A stretch of DNA of 17,012 nucleotides from Candidatus Cellulosilyticum pullistercoris (GTDB lineage Bacteria > Bacillota > Clostridia > Lachnospirales > Cellulosilyticaceae): NCBI GenBank assembly GCA_018883705.1, contig JAHLFQ010000007.1:1-17012 (forward strand), given 5' to 3'. Shown piece after piece: positions 6,768-15,034 of this stretch. The notes beneath the pieces were generated by a model that saw only the letters and a program-made list of their open reading frames with translations, searched no databases and had not been told where the DNA came from. Made by a program: the position numbers and the translations under genes. How positions within the stretch are numbered: position 1 is the stretch's first letter; every line of letters begins with the position of its first letter.

Positions 6768-8903
6768 TTAACGTATCTTACTAGTGGCTGGTAGCTCCTT
6801 AGCTAGACGTTCCTTTATTTCTTCTGTGGCATCATTTACTTTTTGCATGCTTTTCATTCCAATTTTCTTTGTAATACTTAAAGCCTGCATCCCATTTGCA
6901 TCTCTTTTTTGTTTTTCTTCTAACTGACTCACTGATATATAAGCTACCTTTTCATCATCTCTTTCAAGCTCTAATATATCTTCATCTGTAACATGGCAAA
7001 TGCCTACACACTCTGCCTTACCATAAAAAGCTTTAACGAGCTTCTTACGATTTGTTTTTGTCTCATAGGCTTTAAGAGATACTTTAGAAACTTTACCCGT
7101 TGTAAATCCAAATGCCATATAACCACTATAATCTACTGTACTACAAACTGCAATGATTTGTTCACCTTCATCGAGTTTTAATAAATTAGGTAAATAAACC
7201 CCAAATTGACTTGCTTTACAATCTTCTATTTCATGAAGCTTTAATTTGTAAACATTACTTTGGTTTGTAAACATTAAAAGTTCACTACGATTGCTACTAT
7301 CTATCTCTTGAATAATTGTATCATTTTCTTTTAATTTCTGTTCACCACTACTTCTTAATGAGACAAGTGTAATCTTCTTAAGGTACTGATGATCCGTAAA
7401 GAAAAGTTTTACGTTGTAATCTTCAACAAGTTCTTCCTCTTTTGGTCTTGTAATTTCTGTATGTTTTAATATCTTTGTTTGACGAGATACCCCATATTTT
7501 TTTTGAATTTGTTTAAGCTCATCAATAATCACTTTCTTTACTTTTTTAGGATCTTCAATTAAATCCTTTAAGCGTATAATTTCCTTTTCAAGTGCTTCTA
7601 ACTCTTTAAGTGTTTCTAAAATATATTGTTTATTTAAATGACGCAGTTTAATTTCTGCTACATAGTCGGCTTGCATTTCGCTAATGTCAAAATGGGCCAT
7701 TAAACGAGGTACAACATCTTTTTCTTTCTCAGTATGACGTACAATGGCAATGGCTGCATCAATATCTAATAAAATCTGTTTAAGCCCCATAAGAAGGTGA
7801 TAACGTTTTTCCATCTTCTCAATAGCAAAACGATACTTACGTACAATACAGTTTTGTCTAAATGTTGTCCATTCATGAAGAATTTCTTTAACACCCATGA
7901 CACGTGGCATACCATCTACTAAAATATTAAAGTTACAACTAAAGCTATCTTCTAATGGTGTGGCTTTATATAACTTTTCCATGAGTAAATCTGCATCTGT
8001 ACTACGTTTAATATCAATCGTTAATTTAAGTCCTGATAAATCTGTTTCATCACGTACATCAGAGATTTCTTTTATTTTACCCGATTTAACAAGGTCTTCT
8101 ATTTTGTCAATAATAGCTTCTACCGTTGTCGTATAAGGAATCTCCGTAATCTCAATACAGTTTTCCTTTTTTATATATTCGTAGTTACCACGTATCTTGA
8201 AGCTTCCTTTTCCCGTATCTAGGACTTGACGTATTTCACTTTCATCATAAATGAGTGTACCGCCCGTTGGAAAATCAGGTGCGATTATATAATCCATCAA
8301 CTCTGCCTTTTCATTTTTCAGATAAGCAATTGTTGCTTCGCAAACTTCATTTAAATTAAATGAGCAAATATTACTTGCCATCCCTACAGCAATTCCTTGA
8401 TTAGGATTAACTAAAATATTAGGAAAGCGTGTTGGCAAAAGAACAGGTTCTTTAAGTGTCCCATCATAATTATCTACAAAATCAATAGCATTCTCTTCAA
8501 TATCATTAAATATTTCATTACAGATTTCACTTAATTTTGCTTCTGTATAACGAGAAGCCGCATAAGCCATATCTCTTGAATAGACCTTACCAAAGTTCCC
8601 TTTTGAGTCTACAAAAGGCGTATTTAAAGCGGCATAGCCTTTTGTTAGACGTACCATGGTTTCATAAATGGCGCTATCTCCATGTGGATTAAGCTTCATG
8701 GTTTGTCCAACAATATTGGCTGATTTCGTACGCACGCCTTTAATTAAATTCATTTTATACATGGTGTAAAGTAACTTACGGTGAGAAGGTTTAAAACCAT
8801 CAATCTCAGGTAAGGCTCTCGATACAATAACACTCATGGCATAAGGCATGTAATTACTTTCAAGTGTCTCTGTAATGTTTTGTCTGATTACATGGTGATC
8901 CAT
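6768..8903 (-). CDS. parC: Type IIA topoisomerase subunit A (topoisomerase IV-like)
   Basis: A 711-residue DNA breakage-reunion subunit. The winged-helix/tower core has DGFKPSHRKLL (35-45), the HGDSAIYE segment (74-81, the quinolone-resistance region with the usual Ser77 and acidic Glu81), the catalytic Arg-Tyr pair in AASRYTE (R118, Y119), and LPTRFPNILVN (156-166) leading to GIAVGMASN (170-178). A long helical region (about 360-470) is the coiled-coil gate. The C-terminal domain is short (about 491-690), and I see no GyrA box (QRRGGKG), which favours a topoisomerase IV-type activity over supercoiling gyrase. KPSHRK in place of the common KPVHRR marks a divergent lineage. ATG start with AAAGGAG 8 nt upstream; the parE stop is 15 nt before. 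True biochemical class needs phylogeny with the genome's gyrA. Confidence 0.9.
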   Translation of the reverse strand: MDHHVIRQNITETLESNYMPYAMSVIVSRALPEIDGFKPSHRKLLYTMYKMNLIKGVRTKSANIVGQTMKLNPHGDSAIYETMVRLTKGYAALNTPFVDSKGNFGKVYSRDMAYAASRYTEAKLSEICNEIFNDIEENAIDFVDNYDGTLKEPVLLPTRFPNILVNPNQGIAVGMASNICSFNLNEVCEATIAYLKNEKAELMDYIIAPDFPTGGTLIYDESEIRQVLDTGKGSFKIRGNYEYIKKENCIEITEIPYTTTVEAIIDKIEDLVKSGKIKEISDVRDETDLSGLKLTIDIKRSTDADLLMEKLYKATPLEDSFSCNFNILVDGMPRVMGVKEILHEWTTFRQNCIVRKYRFAIEKMEKRYHLLMGLKQILLDIDAAIAIVRHTEKEKDVVPRLMAHFDISEMQADYVAEIKLRHLNKQYILETLKELEALEKEIIRLKDLIEDPKKVKKVIIDELKQIQKKYGVSRQTKILKHTEITRPKEEELVEDYNVKLFFTDHQYLKKITLVSLRSSGEQKLKENDTIIQEIDSSNRSELLMFTNQSNVYKLKLHEIEDCKASQFGVYLPNLLKLDEGEQIIAVCSTVDYSGYMAFGFTTGKVSKVSLKAYETKTNRKKLVKAFYGKAECVGICHVTDEDILELERDDEKVAYISVSQLEEKQKRDANGMQALSITKKIGMKSMQKVNDATEEIKERLAKELPATSKIR

Positions 8904-8918
8904 ATCTTACGCTCCTTT

Positions 8919-10886
8919 CTAACTCATATCCGCTAATTCTAGATAGCGATGGCCTTCACTAGCAATAAAATCTTTTCTACCTTGAAGGTCTTCTCCTAAT
9001 AAGCGATCAAACATGGCTTCCGTGGCCTCAACATCTTCAGGTACTACTTGAATCAGGCGACGTGTTTCAGGATTCATAGTGGTTTCCCACATCATATCTG
9101 GGTCATTTTCTCCTAATCCTTTAGAACGTTGAATCGTATACTTTGTTTTAATGCCTTTTAAAATCTCAGCTTTTTCATAATCAGAAAAAGCAAAGAAAGT
9201 TTTATTTTTAGTATTGATTTCATAAAGAGGTGTTTCTGCAATAAATACTTTCCCTTCTTTAATAAGCGTTGGTGCTAAAGCATATAGCATCGTTAGAATA
9301 AGAGTACGAATTTGATAGCCATCTACATCGGCATCTGTACAAATGATCACTTTTTGCCATCTTAAATTATTTAAATCAAACGTATGCAAATCTTTATTGT
9401 GTTTAGAGGTAATTTCTACCCCACACCCTAGTACCTTTAATAAGTCTACAATAATATCACTCTTAAAGATTTTATCATAATCTGCCTTTAAACAGTTCAA
9501 AATCTTTCCTCGAACAGGCATAATGCCTTGAAATTCTGCATTTCTACCTAACTTACAAGAACCTAATGCTGAGTCTCCCTCTACAATATAGAGTTCACGC
9601 TTATTAACATCTTTGCTACGACAATCTACAAACTTCTTAATACGATTTCCAATATCAATGGTTCCACTTAACTGCTTGCGTACATTAATACGTGTACGCT
9701 CTGCTTTTTCACGGCTACGTTTATTAACTAGTACTTGCTTTGCAATTTTTACAGCTTCATCTTTATTCTCTGTAAAATAAATGAATAGATATTCCTTTAA
9801 ATAGTCTTGCATAGCTTCTTGTATAAATTTGTTAGTAATCGCTTTTTTAGTTTGATTTTCATAGCTCGTTATTGTAGAAAAAGAGTTTGAAATTAAAATC
9901 AAACTATCTTGAATATCTACAAAAGTAACTTTTTTCTCATCCTTATTATAAAGATTTTCATTCTTTAAATATTGGTCAATGGCATAAACAAAAGCATTCT
10001 TAATCGCTTTGTCTGGTGAACCACCATATTCTAAGTAACTTGAGTTGTGATAATATTCAAGTGTATTTTTTTCGTTACAAAAGCAGAAAGCAATTTGAAA
10101 CTTTAATTTATAATCCGGTCTATCTTCACGGTCACGGCCTTTTGTTTCTTGCTCTGTAAAAACAACATCTGTAAAATTCTTTCCTTCAGCTATTTCTTTA
10201 GCATAACCTAAAATACCATCTTCATAAAGATACACATATTTTTCATCATTAATTTGATCTTCAAAAACAAACTGTAAATTCTTATTAACTACTGCTTGTC
10301 TTTTTAAAACGTCATGGAAATAAGCAGGTGAAATATGAACCTCTGTAAAAACATCATGGTCAGGTAACCAATGAATTTTACTACCTGTATGCTTATAATT
10401 AGACTTTGTCTTACGTAAGCCACCTATGTTCTGCCCTTTTTCAAAATGCAATTCATAAAGGTAGCCATCTCGTCTAACTTCTACATCCATGAATTGTGAA
10501 CTATATTGTGTGGCACAACTACCTAGTCCATTTAGCCCTAAACTAAATTCATAGTTGTCACCTTCATTGTTATTATATTTACCCCCAGCATAAAGTTCAC
10601 AAAAAACAAGTTCCCAGTTATAACGCTCTTCACTTTCATTGTAATCAACCGGTATACCTCTTCCATAATCTTCCACTGTAATGGAATAATCTTTGTGTAA
10701 TGTTACATTAATTGTATTTCCAAAACCCTCTTTGAACTCATCAATAGAGTTTGCTAATATTTCAAATACTGAGTGTTGACACCCCTCAATACCATCTGAA
10801 CCAAAAATAACTCCCGGTCTTAGCCGAACACGGTCAGCGCCTTTTAGTGCCGAGATACTCTGGTTATCATATATTTTCTCTTTCAT
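8919..10886 (-). CDS. parE: Type IIA topoisomerase subunit B (topoisomerase IV-like ATPase)
   Basis: A 655-residue GHKL ATPase subunit partnering the subunit A encoded next. The Bergerat fold has ANSIDE (45-50, Mg-binding N46), DYGRGIP (73-79), LYAGGKY (98-104) and GLNGLG (117-122). The transducer has QTK (345-347), whose Lys contacts ATP. The Toprim domain has EGDSALGS (436-443) and DADVDG (518-523), whose acidic residues bind the catalytic metals, and RSKGLGEN (587-594) follows near the C-terminus. Two signature positions deviate from textbook GyrB/ParE: EGDSAGGS has become EGDSALGS and GLHGVG has become GLNGLG. Length fits ParE rather than large proteobacterial GyrB. ATG start with AGGTGA 6 nt upstream. 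It is the first gene of the operon; two promoter-like elements lie upstream. Confidence 0.91.
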   Translation of the reverse strand: MKEKIYDNQSISALKGADRVRLRPGVIFGSDGIEGCQHSVFEILANSIDEFKEGFGNTINVTLHKDYSITVEDYGRGIPVDYNESEERYNWELVFCELYAGGKYNNNEGDNYEFSLGLNGLGSCATQYSSQFMDVEVRRDGYLYELHFEKGQNIGGLRKTKSNYKHTGSKIHWLPDHDVFTEVHISPAYFHDVLKRQAVVNKNLQFVFEDQINDEKYVYLYEDGILGYAKEIAEGKNFTDVVFTEQETKGRDREDRPDYKLKFQIAFCFCNEKNTLEYYHNSSYLEYGGSPDKAIKNAFVYAIDQYLKNENLYNKDEKKVTFVDIQDSLILISNSFSTITSYENQTKKAITNKFIQEAMQDYLKEYLFIYFTENKDEAVKIAKQVLVNKRSREKAERTRINVRKQLSGTIDIGNRIKKFVDCRSKDVNKRELYIVEGDSALGSCKLGRNAEFQGIMPVRGKILNCLKADYDKIFKSDIIVDLLKVLGCGVEITSKHNKDLHTFDLNNLRWQKVIICTDADVDGYQIRTLILTMLYALAPTLIKEGKVFIAETPLYEINTKNKTFFAFSDYEKAEILKGIKTKYTIQRSKGLGENDPDMMWETTMNPETRRLIQVVPEDVEATEAMFDRLLGEDLQGRKDFIASEGHRYLELADMS

Positions 10887-10921
10887 CTCTTATCACCTAT
10901 TTATTTAATCTCATCCTACTT

Positions 10922-10950
10922 ACTGTAAATAAAACATGTCCTATTGTCAA
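10922..10950 (-). promoter_or_regulatory. Proximal parE promoter
   Basis: On the minus strand a perfect -35 TTGACA (10950-10945), a 17-bp spacer and TACAGT (10927-10922; 4 of 6) precede parE. Transcription would start near 10915, giving a leader of about 30 nt that includes the AGGTGA ribosome binding site. Confidence 0.6.
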
Positions 10951-11043
10951 GATGTTAACTCTTATCAATCTATCCATAATTTTCTTAGGCTATCTTAAAA
11001 AACCTTTACTATTAACTTTTCTATTTATGCTTCTTTTGAAAGC

Positions 11044-11072
11044 ATTATCACACATATGTTCGAATTATGCAA
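11044..11072 (-). promoter_or_regulatory. Distal parE promoter-like element with LexA/DinR-like box
   Basis: On the minus strand TTGCAT (11072-11067), a 17-bp spacer and TG-T-GATAAT (extended -10; hexamer 11049-11044) resemble a promoter. The spacer contains CGAAC-ATAT-GTGTG (11062-11049), with a perfect left SOS half-site, the favoured ATAT centre and a degraded right half-site; 8 of 10 fixed bases match CGAAC-N4-GTTCG. It would add about 120 nt of leader to parE. It is a candidate only, since the right half-site is poor. Confidence 0.35.
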
Positions 11073-11168
11073 GCTTTATCTCTAAAGGTTCTTTAATCAC
11101 CCTTTAACTAAGTATGGATTGATTATTAGGCTTTTATTCTTTGAAGTCATTGTGTCATTTTAGCGCAT

Positions 11169-11196
11169 AAAAAAAGGAGGGCTTTTGCCCTACCTC
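11169..11196 (-). terminator. Terminator of the DUF1292 gene
   Basis: On the minus strand AGGTAGGGC and GCCCTCCT pair around an AAAA loop, with one bulged base, followed by a run of seven U. It starts a few bases beyond the DUF1292 stop codon (11199). Confidence 0.85.
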
Positions 11197-11198
11197 TT

Positions 11199-11576
11199 TT
11201 ATTCTTCGTCGTCGTATGCACCAAAGAAAGCTTCATCAAATAATTCTGCTACAGCATTCCATTCTTCATCTGTTTCGATATCATCTAATTTAACTTCTTC
11301 ACCATCTTCTGAATAACGATAGAAGTATACTTCTGCTTCATCTTCATTATCTACATCAGCTTTTGGAGCAATTGCAATATATTCTCTACCTTCACATTCA
11401 AAGATATCAAGTACTGTACAAGGTACTTCTGTATCATCTTCATCATCAAATGTTACATAGATGATAGATTCTTCACCTTCATCACCATGGTCATGTCCAC
11501 AACCACATCCACATCCTGTTACATTTTCTTCTTCGTGACCACAGCCACCACAACCACAGTTTTTGTTTTCTTCCAT
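11199..11576 (-). CDS. DUF1292 protein with Cys/His-rich N-terminus
   Basis: A 125-residue, strongly acidic protein. Residues 37-105 fit the DUF1292 family (SIIYVTFDDEDDTEVPCTV..., then EYIAIAP and AEVYFYRY), a small beta-rich domain of unknown function common in Bacillota. The first 30 residues hold two Cys/His clusters, C7-C9-C12-H14 and C22-C24-C26-H28-H30. That looks like a metal-binding (zinc, iron or nickel/copper) extension; the metal is inferred, not shown. The ATG has AAGGAGG 9 nt upstream, and the gene has its own extended -10 promoter and a strong terminator, so it is probably well expressed and monocistronic. It has no signal peptide or membrane segment. Function unknown. Confidence 0.88.
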   Translation of the reverse strand: MEENKNCGCGGCGHEEENVTGCGCGCGHDHGDEGEESIIYVTFDDEDDTEVPCTVLDIFECEGREYIAIAPKADVDNEDEAEVYFYRYSEDGEEVKLDDIETDEEWNAVAELFDEAFFGAYDDEE

Positions 11577-11612
11577 TTTAAACTTCCTCCTTAGGAAACA
11601 ATTGATTTTTAA

Positions 11613-11621
11613 ATTATAGCA
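11613..11621 (-). promoter_or_regulatory. Extended -10 promoter of the DUF1292 gene
   Basis: The minus strand carries TGC-TATAAT (11621-11613), identical to the element before the U32 gene. At 17 bp the -35 would be TGGTAA, a weak match. The start site would be about 30 nt before the ATG at 11576. Confidence 0.6.
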
Positions 11622-11679
11622 TGATTATCAAATCATTACCATCTTAATTTTTGAAAGCTTCATTGATTATAAATAATAG

Positions 11680-12198
11680 TTATAACTTATTAGGTTCCTC
11701 GTAAGTTTCACCTTTTGTATCTACTGTTACTGTTTTCATTACAACAGGTGTTACAGGACGGTCACTAAAGTCAGTCCCTACTCTAGCAATATAATCTACC
11801 ACATCCATACCTTCTATGACTTTACCAAATGCTGCATATTGACCATCTAAATGTGGTGCATTTTCATGCATAATAAAGAATTGTGAACCTGCTGAATCTG
11901 GCATCATACTACGTGCCATTGAAAGAACACCACGTGTATGCTTTAATGGATTTTTCACACCATTTTGTGCAAACTCACCTTTAATACGGTAACCAGGTCC
12001 GCCTGTTCCTGTTCCTTCTGGACATCCTCCTTGAATCATAAAACCAGGAATGATGCGGTGGAATGTTAACCCATCATAAAATCCTTTACTTACAAGTGAA
12101 ACAAAGTTTTTTACTGATTCTGGTGCAATTTCTGGATAAAGTTCTAATACGATTTGACTATTATCATCCATCGTAATGGTTACAATTGGATTATTCAT
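11680..12198 (-). CDS. ppiB: Cyclophilin-type peptidyl-prolyl cis-trans isomerase
   Basis: A single-domain cytosolic cyclophilin of 172 residues, catalysing cis-trans isomerisation of X-Pro bonds during protein folding. Active-site motifs are FHRIIPGFMIQGG (46-58; catalytic R48, F53, Q56), SAGSQFFI (102-109) and HLDGQYAAFGKV (116-127). The position equal to W121 of human CypA is H116 here, as in many bacterial cyclophilins, which usually lowers cyclosporin binding. No signal peptide is present. The ATG has AAAGGAG 7 nt upstream. It lies 24 nt behind the M18 aminopeptidase gene and is probably transcribed with it. No strong terminator follows, only an AT-rich TTATAA repeat, so some read-through into the DUF1292 gene is possible. 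Confidence 0.95.
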   Translation of the reverse strand: MNNPIVTITMDDNSQIVLELYPEIAPESVKNFVSLVSKGFYDGLTFHRIIPGFMIQGGCPEGTGTGGPGYRIKGEFAQNGVKNPLKHTRGVLSMARSMMPDSAGSQFFIMHENAPHLDGQYAAFGKVIEGMDVVDYIARVGTDFSDRPVTPVVMKTVTVDTKGETYEEPNKL

Positions 12199-12222
12199 TG
12201 ATTGACTCCTTTAACATTTAAT

Positions 12223-13629
12223 TTATGCGTTTTTAAGAAACGCCACATAAGCTTTTCTCATTTCATATAAATCTGCTTTGCTTGTAATTTCCCAAGGTGC
12301 ATGCATGCTGTGAACAGGTACACCACAGTCAATAACATCCATACCATATTCAGCTAAAATATAAGCAATGGTTCCACCACCACCAAGGTCAATACGACCA
12401 AGCTCTGCAGTTTGCCAAGTTACATTTTCTTCTGCCATGATACGTCTTAACTCTGCTACATATTCAGCATTTGCTTCATTTGAACCAGATTTTCCTCTAG
12501 ATCCTGTGTATTTCATAAATACAACACCTTTTCCAAAGTATGCCGCATTATTTTTCTCTAACACAGTTGGATGATTAGGGTCATAACCTGCTGTCACATC
12601 AGAAGAAAGCATTTTAGAGCGTGACATAGCACGTTTAAGATTTAAACTAGAATAGCAGCCACATAAGTTCATTAATTCTGCTACCATATTTTCGAAAAAT
12701 CTAGAATGCATACCAGATGCACCCACGCTACCAATCTCTTCTTTATCTACTAAAATAGTAGCAGTTGTACGCACAGGATTCTCTACCTCAAGCTGTGCTT
12801 CAAGTGAAGCATATGCACATACACGATCATCTTGTCCATATCCAATAATCATGCTACGATCAAGCCCATAATCACGTGCAGGACCTGCAGGTACAATTTC
12901 AATCTCAGCAGAAACGAAATCCTCTTCAATCATACCATATTTTTCAAAAAGAAGCTTCAAAATATTTGCTTTTACTTTTTCTTTTTCTTCTCCTTCAAGT
13001 GGAATACTTCCTAAACAGATATTTAAATCTTCTCCTTTAATAGCTTCACTTAATTTTTTTTGCATTTGTTCACTTGCTAAGTGAATTAAAAGATCAGAAA
13101 TACCCACTACAGGATCCATAGGATCTTCACCAATAGAAAGATTCACAACTGAACCATCTTTTTTGGCTACAGTTCCATGAATCGCAAGAGGCATACTTAC
13201 CCATTGATATTTTTTAACGCCACCATAATAGTGTGTTTTAAGCATGGCGAAATCTGTATCTTCATAAAGTGGATTTGGTTTTAAATCAAGACGAGGTGAA
13301 TCTAAGTGCGCACCTAATAAATTCATCCCCTCTGTTATTGGTTTTTCTCCTACACAGAATAAAACAAGTGTTTTATCATTGTAGTTTGCATAAACTTTAT
13401 CGCCAGCTCCTACAGCTGTATTATTCTCAATAAGTGTTTCAATATTCTTATAGCCTGCTTTCTCAGCTTGTAAAATCATATCACGTACACATTCACGCTC
13501 TGTTTTATTTTTAGAAATAAATTGACGATAACGTTCACCATAAGCAAATAGTGCTCTTTTATCTTCTTCTGTATAAGTGTTCCATACGTTTTTGTATTCT
13601 TTTTTAAGTTCTTCTTTCATATTTGACAT
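12223..13629 (-). CDS. M18 family zinc aminopeptidase
   Basis: A 468-residue dinuclear metallo-aminopeptidase of family M18 (aspartyl aminopeptidase / yeast aminopeptidase I type), removing N-terminal residues, often acidic ones, from peptides in the cytosol. Conserved metal and catalytic segments are visible: GAHLDSPRLDLKPNPLYE (106-123; H108 and D110), YGQDDRV (264-270; D267), DKEEIGS (295-301; E297/E298), SSDVTAGYDPNHP (342-354; D344) and VPVHSMHAPWE (437-447; H443). Length is normal. The ATG has AAAGGAGG 6 nt upstream; a second ATG three codons on is less well spaced. A good extended -10 promoter lies directly upstream, and ppiB follows by 24 nt, so this is the first gene of a likely two-gene unit for peptide and protein housekeeping. 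Confidence 0.95.
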   Translation of the reverse strand: MSNMKEELKKEYKNVWNTYTEEDKRALFAYGERYRQFISKNKTERECVRDMILQAEKAGYKNIETLIENNTAVGAGDKVYANYNDKTLVLFCVGEKPITEGMNLLGAHLDSPRLDLKPNPLYEDTDFAMLKTHYYGGVKKYQWVSMPLAIHGTVAKKDGSVVNLSIGEDPMDPVVGISDLLIHLASEQMQKKLSEAIKGEDLNICLGSIPLEGEEKEKVKANILKLLFEKYGMIEEDFVSAEIEIVPAGPARDYGLDRSMIIGYGQDDRVCAYASLEAQLEVENPVRTTATILVDKEEIGSVGASGMHSRFFENMVAELMNLCGCYSSLNLKRAMSRSKMLSSDVTAGYDPNHPTVLEKNNAAYFGKGVVFMKYTGSRGKSGSNEANAEYVAELRRIMAEENVTWQTAELGRIDLGGGGTIAYILAEYGMDVIDCGVPVHSMHAPWEITSKADLYEMRKAYVAFLKNA

Positions 13630-13655
13630 AATCTTCCTCCTTTACTTATTTTCCT

Positions 13656-13685
13656 ATTATACCACATAGCTCTATTTTATTCCAA
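13656..13685 (-). promoter_or_regulatory. Promoter of the M18 aminopeptidase-ppiB unit
   Basis: On the minus strand TTGGAA (13685-13680; 4 of 6), an 18-bp spacer and TGG-TATAAT (perfect -10 13661-13656 with TGn extension) precede the aminopeptidase, with the ribosome binding site about 15 nt downstream. Confidence 0.65.
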
Positions 13686-13776
13686 ATACTAAATAACTCT
13701 TAATATTATAAATAAAGTAGTCTACTATTATTCACAACTTGCTGCTTTTCATTATTTTTAGCTATATTAAATTTTT

Positions 13777-14925
13777 TTAAGATTTAATAATCTCATTATC
13801 TCTCTTTTTTTTATAATTTCTAAGACCTGGTAAAGTGACTTCAAAAATACCTTCCATTGGCTTCGTTTCAATTTTGACTGTGCCTTTGCTTTTAAAAAGC
13901 TCTTTTGCTTTTTCAAGCCCGATTCCTAAATGAAAACTCTTTTGCTGTTGCATGATAAGTAGTCGTGAGTATAACCATGGATTGACACGCCATCTACTTA
14001 CTTTTACACCATAGATTTCGTGATTCATGGGGTTAGTGACAACAATAGCCTCCTCTGAAATTTGCACATGGGTATATTGTCCATTGTTCCAGTAGCTACG
14101 ATGAATAATAGCATTGGTTACTACCTCTACTAAACCCTCTAATGGATAATTTTTAGGTAGCATTTGCTTCATCCTCTTTTTAAAAGCCTCTAACATATCG
14201 ATTACATTGCCCCCAATGCCAATACTCACGCCCTCTTGTTCCACTTCTAAAATGGCTTGTGGAATAAAATCCTGAGGTCTTTTACCAAATAAAAGTAAGC
14301 CGCCATAAGTCGGATAGTATTTTTCTTTCTCTAAATCACATGCAATAATCCCCATGGTGCATAAAATCAGTTTTTGTTGAAAAGGATTTGAATTTAAAAT
14401 TCCTATATGCTTTTTAATAGTTTCTTCACTCAAATCAGATAGGCTACTATTTCTACAAGGTACATTCTCAAAACTGAGCATCCCAAACTGCTGCAACATA
14501 TTAGCTATTTCATGTCTATTAGCTTTATCAGTGGTAGAACCCCTGCGTATATAAAACGCACCTGTTTGAATCATCTGATGGGGTACCTGCATACTTTTAA
14601 AAATAGTAACCACACCTACTTTCTTATCCTTAACCTGCAATAAATCAAAACGTACAGGTACAGGGGGACTTGTGCGATTCGCAATAATTTGTTGAATTCT
14701 TTCTTCAACATGTTCAGGTATTTCACTTAGCCCTACAATATGCCTTGTTTGATCTTCTACTCCAAAAATAATATAACCTCTTCCTCCTGGCGTATTTGCA
14801 ATAGCTATCACATCTTTTACAAACTCTTTCTTTTCTGACTCTAATTCTAAACCAAGTTTTAATTTAAAGTCTAATTTAAAGCCTTCATCATTCTTCAGTA
14901 ATTGATGTAATTTATGTAAATTCAT
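13777..14925 (-). CDS. AlbA_2/Schlafen-type protein with GHKL-like C-terminal domain
   Basis: A 382-residue protein of the family often labelled putative DNA-binding or ATP-binding transcriptional regulator. Residues 5-125 resemble the Schlafen AlbA_2 domain: EFVKDVIAIANTPGGRGYIIFGVED (about 34-58), ending in FYIRRGS (124-130). Residues 255-350 resemble the GHKL-like domain seen after AlbA_2: EVVTNAIIHRSY (267-278) carries the N-box, and GIGLEKAKELF (334-344) may be its glycine-rich element. I see no clear C-terminal winged helix, which many relatives have. The start at the ATG 14925 has GGGAGGAG 3 nt upstream (AGGGAGG core 5 nt). A TTG or ATG further up (14952, 14946) would place that SD inside the gene. 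It is divergent from the DUF4397 gene. The target is unknown; the palindromes in the shared upstream region are candidates. Confidence 0.82.
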   Translation of the reverse strand: MNLHKLHQLLKNDEGFKLDFKLKLGLELESEKKEFVKDVIAIANTPGGRGYIIFGVEDQTRHIVGLSEIPEHVEERIQQIIANRTSPPVPVRFDLLQVKDKKVGVVTIFKSMQVPHQMIQTGAFYIRRGSTTDKANRHEIANMLQQFGMLSFENVPCRNSSLSDLSEETIKKHIGILNSNPFQQKLILCTMGIIACDLEKEKYYPTYGGLLLFGKRPQDFIPQAILEVEQEGVSIGIGGNVIDMLEAFKKRMKQMLPKNYPLEGLVEVVTNAIIHRSYWNNGQYTHVQISEEAIVVTNPMNHEIYGVKVSRWRVNPWLYSRLLIMQQQKSFHLGIGLEKAKELFKSKGTVKIETKPMEGIFEVTLPGLRNYKKKRDNEIIKS

Positions 14926-15034
14926 AGTCTCCTCCCTTATTGCCATTTGCAAATCTATTCATATACTTATTGTATGATGTGTATAGAAGACCAATCATAA
15001 CTTTTTTACTTTTATACCTTTGTAAATCAACCCA

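Larger units (their letters stand above)
10887..11168. other. Intergenic region upstream of parE
   Basis: This stretch between parE and the DUF1292 terminator holds no convincing gene. On the minus strand it has a proximal promoter (10950-10922) and a distal promoter-like element with a LexA-type box in its spacer (11072-11044). The only open frame on the plus strand is a hydrophobic run without a ribosome binding site that overlaps the 5' end of parE; I do not call it. Confidence 0.6.

Noticed and set aside
10847..11107. 86-codon plus-strand frame with a hydrophobic stretch upstream of parE
   Set aside because: It overlaps the 5' end of parE antisense, has no ribosome binding site at either possible ATG, and covers the parE promoters. 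The hydrophobicity follows from AT-rich, T-heavy sequence.
14926..14952. Upstream TTG/ATG starts for the AlbA_2 protein
   Set aside because: They would place the strong GGGAGGAG ribosome binding site inside the coding region. The ATG at 14925 is correctly spaced.
14963..14990. CATACAAT on the minus strand as a sigma-E promoter for the AlbA_2 gene
   Set aside because: The -10 matches the sporulation sigma-E consensus, but no acceptable -35 is at the right distance, and TACAAT also fits sigma-A. Too weak to call.
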